Origin: Steromphala cineraria
Taxonomy: Eukaryota; Mollusca; Gastropoda; Trochida; Trochidae
DNA length: 64,000 nucleotides
Reading direction: 5' to 3'
NCBI GenBank assembly: GCA_916613615.1
Contig: OU744721.1
Location: 53,516,747-53,580,746, forward strand
Shown here: piece after piece, positions 1 to 9,129 of the stretch
Layout of the letters: the number at the start of each line of letters is the position of its first letter
Numbering within the stretch: position 1 is the stretch's first letter
Translations under genes and position numbers: made by a program
The notes under the pieces: model-generated
The model's input: the letters and a program-made list of their open reading frames with translations, nothing else
The model's database searches: none
What the model was told of the DNA's origin: nothing

Positions 1-59
1 CAATTTTTATCATATTCATCGTCACAACAGATTTCAGAATTTGAATATATATCTTTGTT

Positions 60-242
60 CTAGGGGAACACATAGTTACTGTTACTATCGTCAAATAGTC
101 TTGAAATCTCTCGAAAATGACAATTTCGTATAATGTTTAAAATAGATTTCCATTTGGTTACATTCATTTTAAGTTTTTCGAGATTACCTTTTCCCCATAT
201 GAAACTTGCTATGGTGTCTTTATAAAATCCGTTTGTAAACAC
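60..242 (-). pseudogene. Unidentified coding-like segment, copy 1
   Basis: About 60 open codons on the minus strand, including FIWGKGNLEKLKMNVTKW, in the best-conserved part of the duplicated unit. The second copy at 19,252-19,443 keeps the same frame, with only about three amino-acid changes over the shared part (A/G, K/R, I/M). I do not recognise the family. The conservation may mean an exon of a duplicated gene, or may just reflect a recent duplication. There is no convincing start codon and splice sites are not clear. Confidence 0.25.
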
Positions 243-612
243 AATAAATTTCTAAATCTTTGATGTTAAAAACCAATATGGCCTTGATGTGTCTTGCTGT
301 AATGTATCCGTTGTGTCTTTGAAATCTAAACATACTTGTCAAATCTATAATTAGTTCTATCATCAAATATTAAATTTTTTCTTTCATGAAATATCCATAA
401 ATACATTTCGTATCCCTTAACATAACAACCTTAAGTTGAAACAAAATCTTATCTTTGTCACGATGTTGTAATGATTGATGTTCTTACATTCTACTTGTTG
501 ACAAAAAGTAATGTTTACATAACTTCTCTTTTCTTGAGAAAATATGAGTGATCATCATGCATTTCTGATATCCTTTATATACAAATACAATAACATTCAG
601 TGTTGGTAAGGG

Positions 613-867
613 TTACAAGAAAATCGGATTGTGATTGTTATCAATATTGAGGAGTGTCCCAAAAGTTTCAAAGAATGTAGTTGCAAACAAAATTACTAAG
701 ATGAATCCCTGTCCCATGATTATTCTAATCAACATTATCACAACACTTTGCTTAACTTCAATTAGCCCTTGAGAGACTGGTGTGGCATTATAAGTTATAA
801 TTTTTACCAAATAATCTTTATAAATATATGAACAAATTCCATGTGGGTCGAATGAACAATGAAACAA
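613..867 (-). pseudogene. Unidentified coding-like segment with a possible membrane helix, copy 1
   Basis: 84 open codons on the minus strand. A hydrophobic stretch (GQGFILVILFATTFFE) could span a membrane, preceded by NATPVSQGL with a possible N-glycosylation site. The copy at 19,808-20,065 keeps the frame despite small in-frame length changes. In minus-strand order it precedes the 60-242 segment by about 370 bp. Family not recognised; it could be an exon of a decayed membrane-protein gene. Confidence 0.25.
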
Positions 868-2209
868 TCATTATAATCACATCACAAACCAGGTGATAGT
901 TTTCGTCTAGATATCTTTTAACCCCACTGAAATTGAAGGGTTATTATCTCCTTTACATTATTTTCTATTTTGATGTCAATCACATATTCTGTTTAAGATA
1001 ACATTATCTATAACTTACTTGTATTTTGAATTCAAAATATCATAATCTGTTGATGAAAGCATCTTAATAATATAACAAAATGCCTTTGAGAGCCATTTTA
1101 AAACATTTTAGATGACTTCACACAATGATGATCTGTTGCAAATAAAACCTGATTACACTAAAAACATTTATGTGTTGCATCGAAAATGGATAAGGATTTT
1201 AACATGAATAGATAATGATTATGCCTTGTCAAAGAAATAGAAATAGAAATAGCTCTTAATGTTATCATTATGCTGTAAAGCACGACATAACATGTCTTCT
1301 CACTAAATTTGTATGCCACACTACGATCTGTTGCAGATGCATTTAGATTTGTCCGTAGTTCCATGTTATACACAGTATATCATGTTACCTTTCAGCTGAT
1401 CACATAACATGAACATTTTATTATTCAGTTATTAAAGTCAAGTTAAATCTCATATATAGTAGCTATTTATCTTTTTTTCATTTGCTCAAAATAAACAAGT
1501 AAATATTTCTTGAGTAATTCACAATGCTATATATATTGAATTAGGGAACACCTAAAAATTTAAATTTTATTCATGATTCAGTGAAAGAATTTATTTAATT
1601 CAATGATGTCTGATCGTTTGAAAAAGCATCAATGCATTTTGAATTGCAAATGACTTTAACGGAATTTAACAAAACAGCAAATTGAATTACTCTTGCATTT
1701 CATAACATGATGTAACATGATTAGAAAATGCGATTTATTGAGATTTTATCCGGTTTTGTGACGAATGTTGCCATGTAAATGTTCATCCAAATTGTCAAAA
1801 CATGGTAATAATTAATATTTTTTACAATCCTCACTGACGTAAATTTGATCATTTAAAGTCACTTATCACATGCAGGAAAAAAGTATTTAAGTAAATGAAC
1901 ATGTTAAATTTTCTTGTGTGTTTTAAGCACACAAGCGTCTCAAATCATCGCAAACTCAAAACAAATTTTCATTTTATTGAGTACTATTCTTACCTAATCT
2001 ATTCTAACGACAATCGACAAAGTCGATAATGTACCTGGTAAATTACAATATAGAACGATATTTGCAATAGAGAATATTGTCTCCAATAAATATACAGTGT
2101 TTACTTATATCTTATATATAAAAAAGCTTTAATAACTTTAAAAAAATGTTATGATCGCATCACTTCATTCATAGTAATATGTTGATTGATTCAATATTTA
2201 AAACATATT

Positions 2210-2355
2210 TGTATAAATAATAGCCATAGGGGATTATTTTGTTTTAACTTGTGACCCGTGACCTGTGACGTGGTTGGCGGAGCAATACAACAACGCATGA
2301 ACAGTCCTGCCCGTGTGACCCCAGTCTCACTCAGTCGACGAAGCACGAGCCGCGA
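2210..2355 (+). repeat. Ngaro left terminal repeat A1
   Basis: A 146-bp repeat beginning TGTATAAATAATAGCC and ending CACGAGCCGCGA. By eye it matches 6008-6153 base for base. It is much richer in GC than the flanking host DNA and ends ten bases before the Gag start codon, so it holds the 5' untranslated leader and presumably the promoter (inferred, not seen). Confidence 0.93.
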
Positions 2356-2364
2356 AGCTGCAGC

Positions 2365-3339
2365 ATGGCGAGTAAGCGAGAGAACGAAGCCCTCGACTCA
2401 TGGCTCAGAGAGAGGGGGTTCACTGAAAGCTCAATTAATAAACTTGTTAAAGAAGAATTTACCGCCCCCGAAGAATTGGCTGAACTGAATAAAACTGCTA
2501 TTGAAAGCCTTAACCTTAAACTGGCCAAACGTAAGCTGCTCGAGAAGACAATTGTTTCCCTACGCGGACCTCAGTCCACACCCAGCCAACACCGTGAAGA
2601 CGCGACGCCGGTCACCACCCGTGAGCTAGCTAACAACGCAGAACTCAACACTCTTCTCGATGCTATCGGCTCGTCTACTATGACTGACATCTTACAAACC
2701 AACCCAGAAAACAAAGACCAAGTCAAGCAACAGCGTGCAGGTGACAATACTAAACCTTTGTATATCTATGATTTTATAACCAAACCAAAATGTGTAGTAG
2801 AAGATAACGAAGACCTTTTAGACTTATCAGAAACTGGAAGGAAGCTATCAATTCGTACTGCTAGGTCAAAATTGAAGCCAGAAGAAGTTTCAGTCGCTCA
2901 GTGGTTATCTGCAAACTCCAGGATTTTTATTCAATTGATCAAAGATAAATATTTGAGCCAATCAGAAATACTCGACTACCTAAACTATACATCGTACATC
3001 GGAGATTACCTCCAGCAACATACCACCCCTTCAGTAATGTTGTTTGATCACATGCATAGGCGAAGTCAGGCAGAGTCTGTGAAGAATTGGTCGGATATAG
3101 ACTACCACACGATGTTCTATTATCTGGAGAAGAAAGAAATTAGGCGCTCGCGTGAAACTCATAGGAAACCAATTTCGGCGGAGGGTAAGGAAATCTGTCT
3201 TAACTTTCAAAATCAATCGGGATGTCGCTTTGTCAAATGCAGATATGCCCATGTGTGTATTCGGTGCCAGGGTCCCCACCCGGAATTCACTCACGACTCG
3301 TCTAGTTTAGGACAGACTAACAAGTTCACCCGACGGTAG
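2365..3339 (+). CDS. Ngaro Gag-like nucleocapsid protein with SAM-like N-terminus and two zinc knuckles
   Basis: 324 residues, starting at an ATG (AGCATGG context) ten bases after repeat A1. Gag should package the element RNA in a cytoplasmic particle. Residues about 6-67 read as a compact helical domain of SAM type (pattern W..ERGF..SSINKL... LNLKLAKRKLL), a call made by eye. At the C-terminus, C278, C287, C292 and H296 form a CCCH knuckle (C-X8-C-X4-C-X3-H). It is followed directly by C298, C301, H305 and H310 (C-X2-C-X3-H-X4-H). This paired arrangement is typical of DIRS-order Gag proteins. The middle is polar and unassigned. The frame closes at a single TAG (3337-3339), and the same frame stays open downstream into Pol. 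The Gag frame itself has no lesion. Confidence 0.85.
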   Translation: MASKRENEALDSWLRERGFTESSINKLVKEEFTAPEELAELNKTAIESLNLKLAKRKLLEKTIVSLRGPQSTPSQHREDATPVTTRELANNAELNTLLDAIGSSTMTDILQTNPENKDQVKQQRAGDNTKPLYIYDFITKPKCVVEDNEDLLDLSETGRKLSIRTARSKLKPEEVSVAQWLSANSRIFIQLIKDKYLSQSEILDYLNYTSYIGDYLQQHTTPSVMLFDHMHRRSQAESVKNWSDIDYHTMFYYLEKKEIRRSRETHRKPISAEGKEICLNFQNQSGCRFVKCRYAHVCIRCQGPHPEFTHDSSSLGQTNKFTRR

Positions 3340-3345
3340 CAATTA
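3337..3345 (+). promoter_or_regulatory. Candidate stop-codon readthrough site between Gag and Pol
   Basis: The Gag stop reads TAG CAA TTA. UAG followed by CAR-YYA is the well-known type I leaky stop context first described at the tobamovirus replicase stop. The frame stays open after the stop to 3690 and encodes Pol sequence, so suppression would give a Gag-Pol fusion without any frameshift. That the motif acts here is inference; its match to the known consensus is seen directly. Confidence 0.6.
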
Positions 3346-3693
3346 CAGCCCAACCCCCTCACTAGGGCAGCAAATATCTGGGAAAAGGAACTAGAGGGCG
3401 ACTGCGATAGGGAATTTATACTTAGTGGAGTTCGAAATGGGTTTAGGATAGTAGATGAGAATGTTGATCTTGTGGATGTCACCAGTGAGAACTCTAAATC
3501 TGCCCTCCATGAGGAGAATGTAGTGAAGGTCGAGCAACAGATACAGCAGGAGATAGACCTTGGTCACTACCTTGTGTGCGCAGATAAGCCTACGATCATC
3601 AGTGGACTCGGAGCGGTACCCAAGTCAGACTCTAGCGACATCCGAGTGATCCACGACTGCAGCAGACCACCGGGCGAGAGTGTAAACGAGTAA
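3340..3693 (+). pseudogene. Ngaro Pol, N-terminal part (reverse transcriptase fingers), ended by a stop codon
   Basis: Continues in the Gag frame directly after the TAG. It has no good start of its own; the first usable alternative start is a non-ATG codon at 3472. The residues before 3600 resemble the linker upstream of DIRS-type reverse transcriptases. About 3,598-3,690 encodes the block with LGAVPKSDS, then IRVIHDCSRP, the conserved start of the reverse transcriptase domain in this order. The frame then hits TAA at 3691-3693. The next conserved block (AKIDLKHAYRS) is one frame over from 3701, so a stop and an indel together break Pol here. No splice junction was evident that would rescue it. 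Confidence 0.75.
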
Positions 3694-3700
3694 AAATCAT

Positions 3701-4828
3701 GTGACCTATGATAGTATAGATAAGGCTGTATCCCTTCTCCCAAGCGACGGGTATATGGCAAAGATAGATCTTAAACATGCCTATCGTAGTGTCCCTGTCC
3801 ATCCAGACTGTTATAATGCTCTTGGTCTAAAGTGGAAGTTTCTAAATGACAGGGTTGCAACATACATTGTGGACACAAGGCTACCATTCGGCGCATCAAA
3901 GAGCCCTGAAATATTTCAAAGGCTAAGTTCTAGCATTACTCGCATGTTAAATCGTAGAAATATTGGGTCTAGTGTTGCGATTGTCTACTTGGATGACTTC
4001 CTAGTGATAGCAGCCACAGAAACAGAGTGTGAGACAGCCGCACAGTGTCTAAGACAGCTCATTGAGCGCCTAGGGTTCACTATAAACTACCAAAAGTACG
4101 TCCCACCTACTCAAGTAATGGTTTTCCTGAGAATCGAGATTAACAGTGTAACGAGCACCCTAACTCTACCCCAACAGAAGCTAACGGAATTACATCAGTG
4201 TTTACATAACATTGTCGGTAAGCGGAAGACAACAAAGTGTCAATTGCTTAGCGTGATAGGCAAGCTGAACTGGGCTGCACGTGCAGTGCGTGGCGGACGC
4301 ACGTTCATCAGACGTTTGATTGACTTAAGTGCTACCGTTAGAAATAAACATCACTACGTGACCTTAAATAAAGAGGCCAGAGAAGACATTCAGTGGTGGG
4401 TTGATTTCTGTAGTAGCTTTAACGGTACAACCTTTGCAGTTAAGGGTGAGCCGATAACTTATGATGACTTTACAACTGATGCGTGCGAAATCGGCGGCGG
4501 CGGCGTATTTCAGGGCGATTGGTTCTACACAGCTTTTGGTGCGGACATGAGCGAAATTGGCGAAGCGCACATAAATGTGAAAGAACTAGCAACAGTGGGC
4601 GTGGCTGCTGAACGTTGGGCATCGGCGTGGAGCGGTCGGCATATAGTTGTATACACTGATAATAGCACCACTATGTTCTGTATAAACAAGGGAACATCTC
4701 AAAACGTTGTGATCATGACCATACTTCGCAAACTGTTTTGGTTGTCGGCCATGCATGGCTTCTATCTGACAGCTAAACATATTCCGGGAGTAGAAAATGT
4801 GACAACTATCCCGATTACATGTGCTTAG
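3701..4828 (+). pseudogene. Ngaro Pol, reverse transcriptase palm and RNase H
   Basis: 375 codons in a frame different from Gag. The first codon is GTG, so this is a continuation and not a separate gene. Reverse transcriptase: AKIDLKHAYRS at about 20-30 carries the first catalytic Asp, LPFGASKSPEIF is at 61-72, and VYLDDFLV with the YxDD catalytic pair is at 95-102. RNase H: TDA with D260, INVKEL with E295 and YTDN with D320 give the expected D-E-D set. The segment after GVENV (about 4,800) goes out of frame. Recognisable Pol sequence (QLSRL, then NKQWLNEQGF) continues in the third frame from 4803 to a stop at 4935-4937. All catalytic residues survive, so the damage is limited to frame lesions at each end. 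Confidence 0.88.
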
Positions 4829-4912
4829 AAATAAACAGTGGTTGAACGAACAAGGTTTCAATATATTCTGTGATCATATGTCCCTAAAGTCTATGCTGTT
4901 TTTACAGGACCA

Positions 4913-5896
4913 GTGGGCACGGAGTTGCAGCGACTAGACAATGAAGTGAGCCTCTACAAACAGTCTGCTTATGCCTGTTCCACTAAGAAGACGTACACCT
5001 CCATGACTAAGACCTACTTCCGCTTCTGTCTGTACTTCGCCCTTATTCCTGTGCCAGCCAGTGGAACAACACTACTACGATACTGTGCCTTCCTGGCCCG
5101 GTCACTCAGCGCAAGCAGCATACCCGGCTATCTCAACATGGTAAGACTGCTGCACCTAGAAGCGGGATTCGACAACCCACTTACGGACTGGACGCTCGGG
5201 CTAGTTCGGAAGGGTATTTTCAGGCTTAAAGGGAAACCACCAGTCCAAAAACTCCCAATAACACCTGTAATTTTAGGACAAATATATCAAAAACTCGATA
5301 TGAGTCTCAGTTTCAATGTAGCATTCTGGGCAGCGTGTCTTACAGACTTCTATACTTTCTTCAGAAAATCAACATTGCTACCAGAAAGGATAGACAACAA
5401 AAGTAATGTTAAGCACTTGTGTATCAGTGATGTTATGTGGTTAAACAACTACGTCGAATTGACCGTCAGGCACACTAAGACCATACAGTTCGGTCAGAGA
5501 GTCTTAAAGGTGCCCTTATCTGCAGTACCAGAATCACCACTGTGCCCAGTGTCGGCTCTCAGGCGACTGAGTGAGCTCCAACAAGGGCTATCACCTGAAC
5601 AGCATTTATTCACCTTCCGTGAGGCAGATAAAGTTAACTGTCTCACATACTCTACTTTTGTTAAAGCTTTAAAGAGTGTCTTGTGCGCCTGTGGATATCG
5701 GCCGGCTGATTACAGTGGGCACTCTTTTAGGCGAGGGGGTTGTTCTTTTGCTTTTAGCCTAGGTGTGTCACCATTATTAATCAAACTCCACGGTGACTGG
5801 AAGTCAAATGCCTTTGAGAGATACGTTACTATAAAAAGGGAAGTGCATCAGAACTTTGCTAAAGCCATGGTTGTAGCAGCAGCGCAAAGAGTCTAA
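4913..5896 (+). CDS. Ngaro tyrosine recombinase (integrase-like domain)
   Basis: 327 codons with an open frame to TAA at 5894-5896. This enzyme should join the circular DNA copy to the target by strand exchange through a covalent tyrosine intermediate. Visible catalytic set: R151 (FFRKSTLLP), K189 (RHTKT), H270 and R273 (SGHSFRRGG), H293 (LHGDW) and the nucleophile Y304 (FERYVT), i.e. the full R-K-H-R-H-Y set of the family. The N-terminal 110 residues resemble a core-binding SAM-like domain of phage integrases. The first codon is GTG and the first ATG comes only at residue 31. It overlaps the out-of-frame tail of the RNase H region (4803-4937), so it was probably made as the C-terminus of Pol or from an overlapping frame. 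Of the Pol domains, this one looks undamaged. Confidence 0.9.
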   Translation: MGTELQRLDNEVSLYKQSAYACSTKKTYTSMTKTYFRFCLYFALIPVPASGTTLLRYCAFLARSLSASSIPGYLNMVRLLHLEAGFDNPLTDWTLGLVRKGIFRLKGKPPVQKLPITPVILGQIYQKLDMSLSFNVAFWAACLTDFYTFFRKSTLLPERIDNKSNVKHLCISDVMWLNNYVELTVRHTKTIQFGQRVLKVPLSAVPESPLCPVSALRRLSELQQGLSPEQHLFTFREADKVNCLTYSTFVKALKSVLCACGYRPADYSGHSFRRGGCSFAFSLGVSPLLIKLHGDWKSNAFERYVTIKREVHQNFAKAMVVAAAQRV

Positions 5897-5910
5897 GTGT
5901 TGGGGGATTT

Positions 5911-6007
5911 GGAGGATTTTTAAATATGTGTAACTTTCGTCAGCAATAAACTGACCTTTCCCCCAACACTCTGTTATTTTTTTAAATCTTATGGACCATT
6001 TAGTTAA
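5911..6007 (+). repeat. Ngaro internal repeat B1
   Basis: A 97-bp repeat starting GGAGGATTTTT, 14 bases after the recombinase stop, and ending TTTAGTTAA. It matches B2 (6218-6314) except for one base (GACCATTTAG against GACCGTTTAG). It contains AATAAA at about 5945. It runs straight into A2. Confidence 0.92.
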
Positions 6008-6153
6008 TGTATAAATAATAGCCATAGGGGATTATTTTGTTTTAACTTGTGACCCGTGACCTGTGACGTGGTTGGCGGAGCAATACAACAACGCATGAAC
6101 AGTCCTGCCCGTGTGACCCCAGTCTCACTCAGTCGACGAAGCACGAGCCGCGA
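6008..6153 (+). repeat. Ngaro internal repeat A2
   Basis: The second copy of the 146-bp A repeat, 3,798 bp downstream of A1 and apparently identical to it. It directly abuts B1. A2 is followed by 64 bp (6154-6217) of non-repeated sequence before B2. Confidence 0.93.
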
Positions 6154-6217
6154 CCACCCTCCCACCCAGCTTTTTAATTGTGATATTTTAAACTGTTTTA
6201 ATTGATTGTATATTATA

Positions 6218-6314
6218 GGAGGATTTTTAAATATGTGTAACTTTCGTCAGCAATAAACTGACCTTTCCCCCAACACTCTGTTATTTTTTTAAATCTTATG
6301 GACCGTTTAGTTAA
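6218..6314 (+). repeat. Ngaro right terminal repeat B2
   Basis: The second copy of the B repeat, at the right end of the element. The match to B1 stops exactly at TTTAGTTAA, which sets the element end at 6314; downstream DNA (GCCTTTAAAA) is unrelated to A2. Confidence 0.9.
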
Positions 6315-6516
6315 GCCTTTAAAAATGTATGGTGATGTAATATTGCATCTTGTAAGATAATCTAACAAAGCATTGGCAAAAGTTTCGCAAATTTTTAATT
6401 CAAAGCAAAGCATTGGAAAAACCCTAATATGTCAATCATCTTCAAAAATGACTTGGAGCATTCATTTATCTCCTTTTTAAGAACCCCTTACTCATCTCTA
6501 AGCGGACGCTGTTTAT

Positions 6517-6727
6517 TTAAAGCGTCATCTTCCTACGCAGAGCCTAAAAGGCCAGTTTCCAAACTGTCATTTTATGCCTTGCTGCAGAGACTTTACTTTT
6601 CTGTGCTGCTATAGTGCCCCTACAGACTAGAGAGCAAGCACAGAAAATTCAAGGTTATGCAGCAAGGCATAAAATGACAGTTTGGAAACTGGCCTTTTAG
6701 GCTCTGTGTAGGAAGATGTTAAAGCGT
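6517..6727. mobile_element. 193-bp fold-back MITE with 9-bp target-site duplication
   Basis: The element occupies 6526-6718 and is flanked by TTAAAGCGT on both sides (6517-6525 and 6719-6727). Its ends are 61-bp inverted repeats, CATCTTCCTAC at one end and GTAGGAAGATG at the other, with one visible mismatch. Weaker complementarity continues towards the centre, so most of it could fold into one hairpin. The duplicate region near 21,110-21,130 has the same flanks with a single TTAAAGCGT and no element: an empty site. A 9-bp duplication suggests the Mutator-like group, but no transposase is present to confirm it. Confidence 0.88.
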
Positions 6728-9129
6728 AGGTGGACAAACTATCCTTTGATGAATCCTTGCAGCAAAAAAAAAGAGTTCAATAATTTTCCAGGGCACCAAC
6801 ATATTTGTATTACAAAAGGAATACGTCGCCCTTGAATGACAAGATAAATAGAATTTAATATTGGATAAAGGAAAAGACAATAACTGCATTTAAGAACATG
6901 TTATACTGAAATGATAGCAAGTGAAATAATGACTTCAAATCTCATGCTATTTTTTCAGTTACAATTGGAAATTTACCCGCTGTAACCTTCAGTTTTATTT
7001 CAGTTAACTCAAACAATTTGCTTTCCCTGTTTTACACACGGATTAAAATTTTGGTTAATTATCTAAACAAATTCTTGAAATAACAAAAACTGTTCTTTTA
7101 AACATTGTAGTGATTAAATCAAGTTAATAATCCCTGACAAACTGTTTCTTAGAGCGATGGATATGTCAGCTCCAAAACAACAGGCTTCTGTATTTCCAGA
7201 ACAACTGTTAAAAACAAACAAACTGCTGTAATTGGTCAGCATATTATGAAAACCCATGGGAGTAATTATACTGAGAAATGAAACTTATATTTTGAGAAAT
7301 TATAAACATACACGTTAGACATTATTAGGAAAATGCTTTTTTTCTGTTAAAGATTACATATCAAACATATTTTGGAGTTTTTGTCTCCTTTGAAGGATGT
7401 TGAGCATGTACTAGAGAAAACTTTGATGTTGATGATTACAATCTTACCCAACGGGTGTAACGTTCAAACAATGGGCACCAGACTATGAAGGAACCACATT
7501 TGCCCATAGGAATAACAAGGATCACAAAACTATAATTTCTCCTTCTAGACATTGGCAGTGTATGTTTCATCCATTGAACCAAAGTTTCCAATTTGAAAGG
7601 TCTGTTAAGTTCTGTCAACTTGAATATTAGGGTACATATTTTGCCAATCGCGTGAGAGCCAATAAGTATACAAAATACTACTGTGATGTATATAAATATA
7701 TCAATTATTCATATTTTGATGTTAGTGATTTCTTTCTCTTCACAAATGAAACTCATAAATCTTAAATAGAAAAAAAATATCAACCAATCAAGTTTATCAT
7801 TTGCGTGATTCAATCTAAATCATTTAGATTAACAGACCTATATCTGTTGATAGCGTCAATATAACAGTATGCAAGGTCATCACGAAGATCTTTCAAATTT
7901 GCATACACTTTGAGGATTAACTATCTTGTTTGTTCCTTACATAACGTTTGCTTAGTTGCAATTGGTGTATGAAAATCAGGCTTCTAGCTAAACTTAACAA
8001 TAGTTTTAATTGTTTTTAGCAGCAAAAGAGGTAAAGGGGAGAACTTTTTCTCGAAGTGAAATGGACTCGTCCTCTAAATCACGTCAGTGTGTTCGAATTG
8101 ACACAGAAAACTTATTTGTTATTGGAAAAGCATTGTATTAAAATTTATTAAATAAATACAATCATGAGTCCTGCCATATTAACTCAAACAAATATTAACT
8201 CAAAGTAATAACACTGTTCATTTGCATACATCAACGCGTGCCTTAGAATAGAACATAAAGTATTAAATAACTGTTGTTGGTCAATTTTCTGAAGGTAAAT
8301 TATTAAAAGTCATGGTTGCACATAAAAAAATACTGGATGTCCCATCCGACAACACATGTGCTTTTAAAAGTAGTTTCTTTTCAGTTGCATCAGATAGCAT
8401 TAACAGTTTGCAAGCCTGTACATTAGATTATAATCATTCAAGTGTACAGGACGTCTTTTATCCGTCGCATCAACTGTCGCATTTTGACAGAATTTTTGAA
8501 TTATTTGACAATAAAACGTCACATACGTTTTGAATATCTGCAATAGTTTTGACTGGAATATGCAACGGGAAACTAAGTCAATGTTCTTATTGTCTGTTTG
8601 TTAAAAGAAAATTGTTTCAAAACTGAACCATTTCTTCAACCATTGGAAAAACTTGTAAAAAAAAGAGAGGGGTAACTTTAACACGTTTGTATCTATTACA
8701 GATAAATCAGCGTTGTTGAGTCTGAATCAGAATCATGACACCTTAAATGAATTAAGCTAAGATGTCTGAAACAACGATCTGAGTTTGTGCATATGTACAG
8801 GGACACAGACTAGTTTTAAATCAAACATACCAATGGTGTTTTATGAACTATGACTGATTGTTGCTGTCTATATTATCATAAAAAGGTATATCATCCTCAA
8901 AGGTTCAAGCCATGATTTATTTTATGAAAAAGGGTGTTTACGATACTTTGGTACATTTTGTTAATTTGGTAGGAAACAAATTCGAAGTTTTGAGCAAGCA
9001 TGTTGACTTCTGTTGTAAACATAAAAAAATGCATGGACAACATACCGCTAGTCTATATTGATTGACAACTGAGTGACGAAAATTTAAGTCCTAATTTTAT
9101 ATTTGAAATGACTGTAACTTTTTTGTTAA

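Larger units (their letters stand above)
2210..6314 (+). mobile_element. Ngaro-like tyrosine-recombinase retrotransposon, near full length
   Basis: A 4.1-kb retrotransposon of the DIRS order. Seen in the sequence: split direct repeats in the order A1 (2210-2355), coding region, B1 (5911-6007), A2 (6008-6153), B2 (6218-6314); an ORF with zinc knuckles; reverse transcriptase with YLDD; RNase H; and a tyrosine recombinase in place of a DDE integrase. B1 and A2 abut exactly, which is the arrangement expected for Ngaro or PAT elements that integrate through a circular intermediate. I see no methyltransferase domain, which argues against the DIRS1 group. No target-site duplication is evident, as expected for recombinase-mediated insertion. 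A1 and A2 look identical and B1 and B2 differ at one base. Pol is nevertheless broken by a stop plus frameshift near 3,691-3,701 and a frameshift near 4,800. The corresponding stretch is missing from the duplicate copy around 21.08 kb. Confidence 0.93.

Noticed and set aside
2258..2488. Open frames overlapping the start of Gag on both strands (also 2,331-2,528 and 3,031-3,294)
   Set aside because: Shadows of the Gag coding sequence; they cross the repeat A1 boundary or run antisense to conserved zinc-knuckle codons.
2365..5896. A DIRS1-type element
   Set aside because: DIRS1 has inverted terminal repeats with an internal complementary region and usually a methyltransferase domain; here the repeats are direct and split and no such domain is seen.
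5804..6413. Minus-strand frames over the B repeats
   Set aside because: Repeat-derived, same peptide seen twice because B1 and B2 are copies; no independent evidence of coding.
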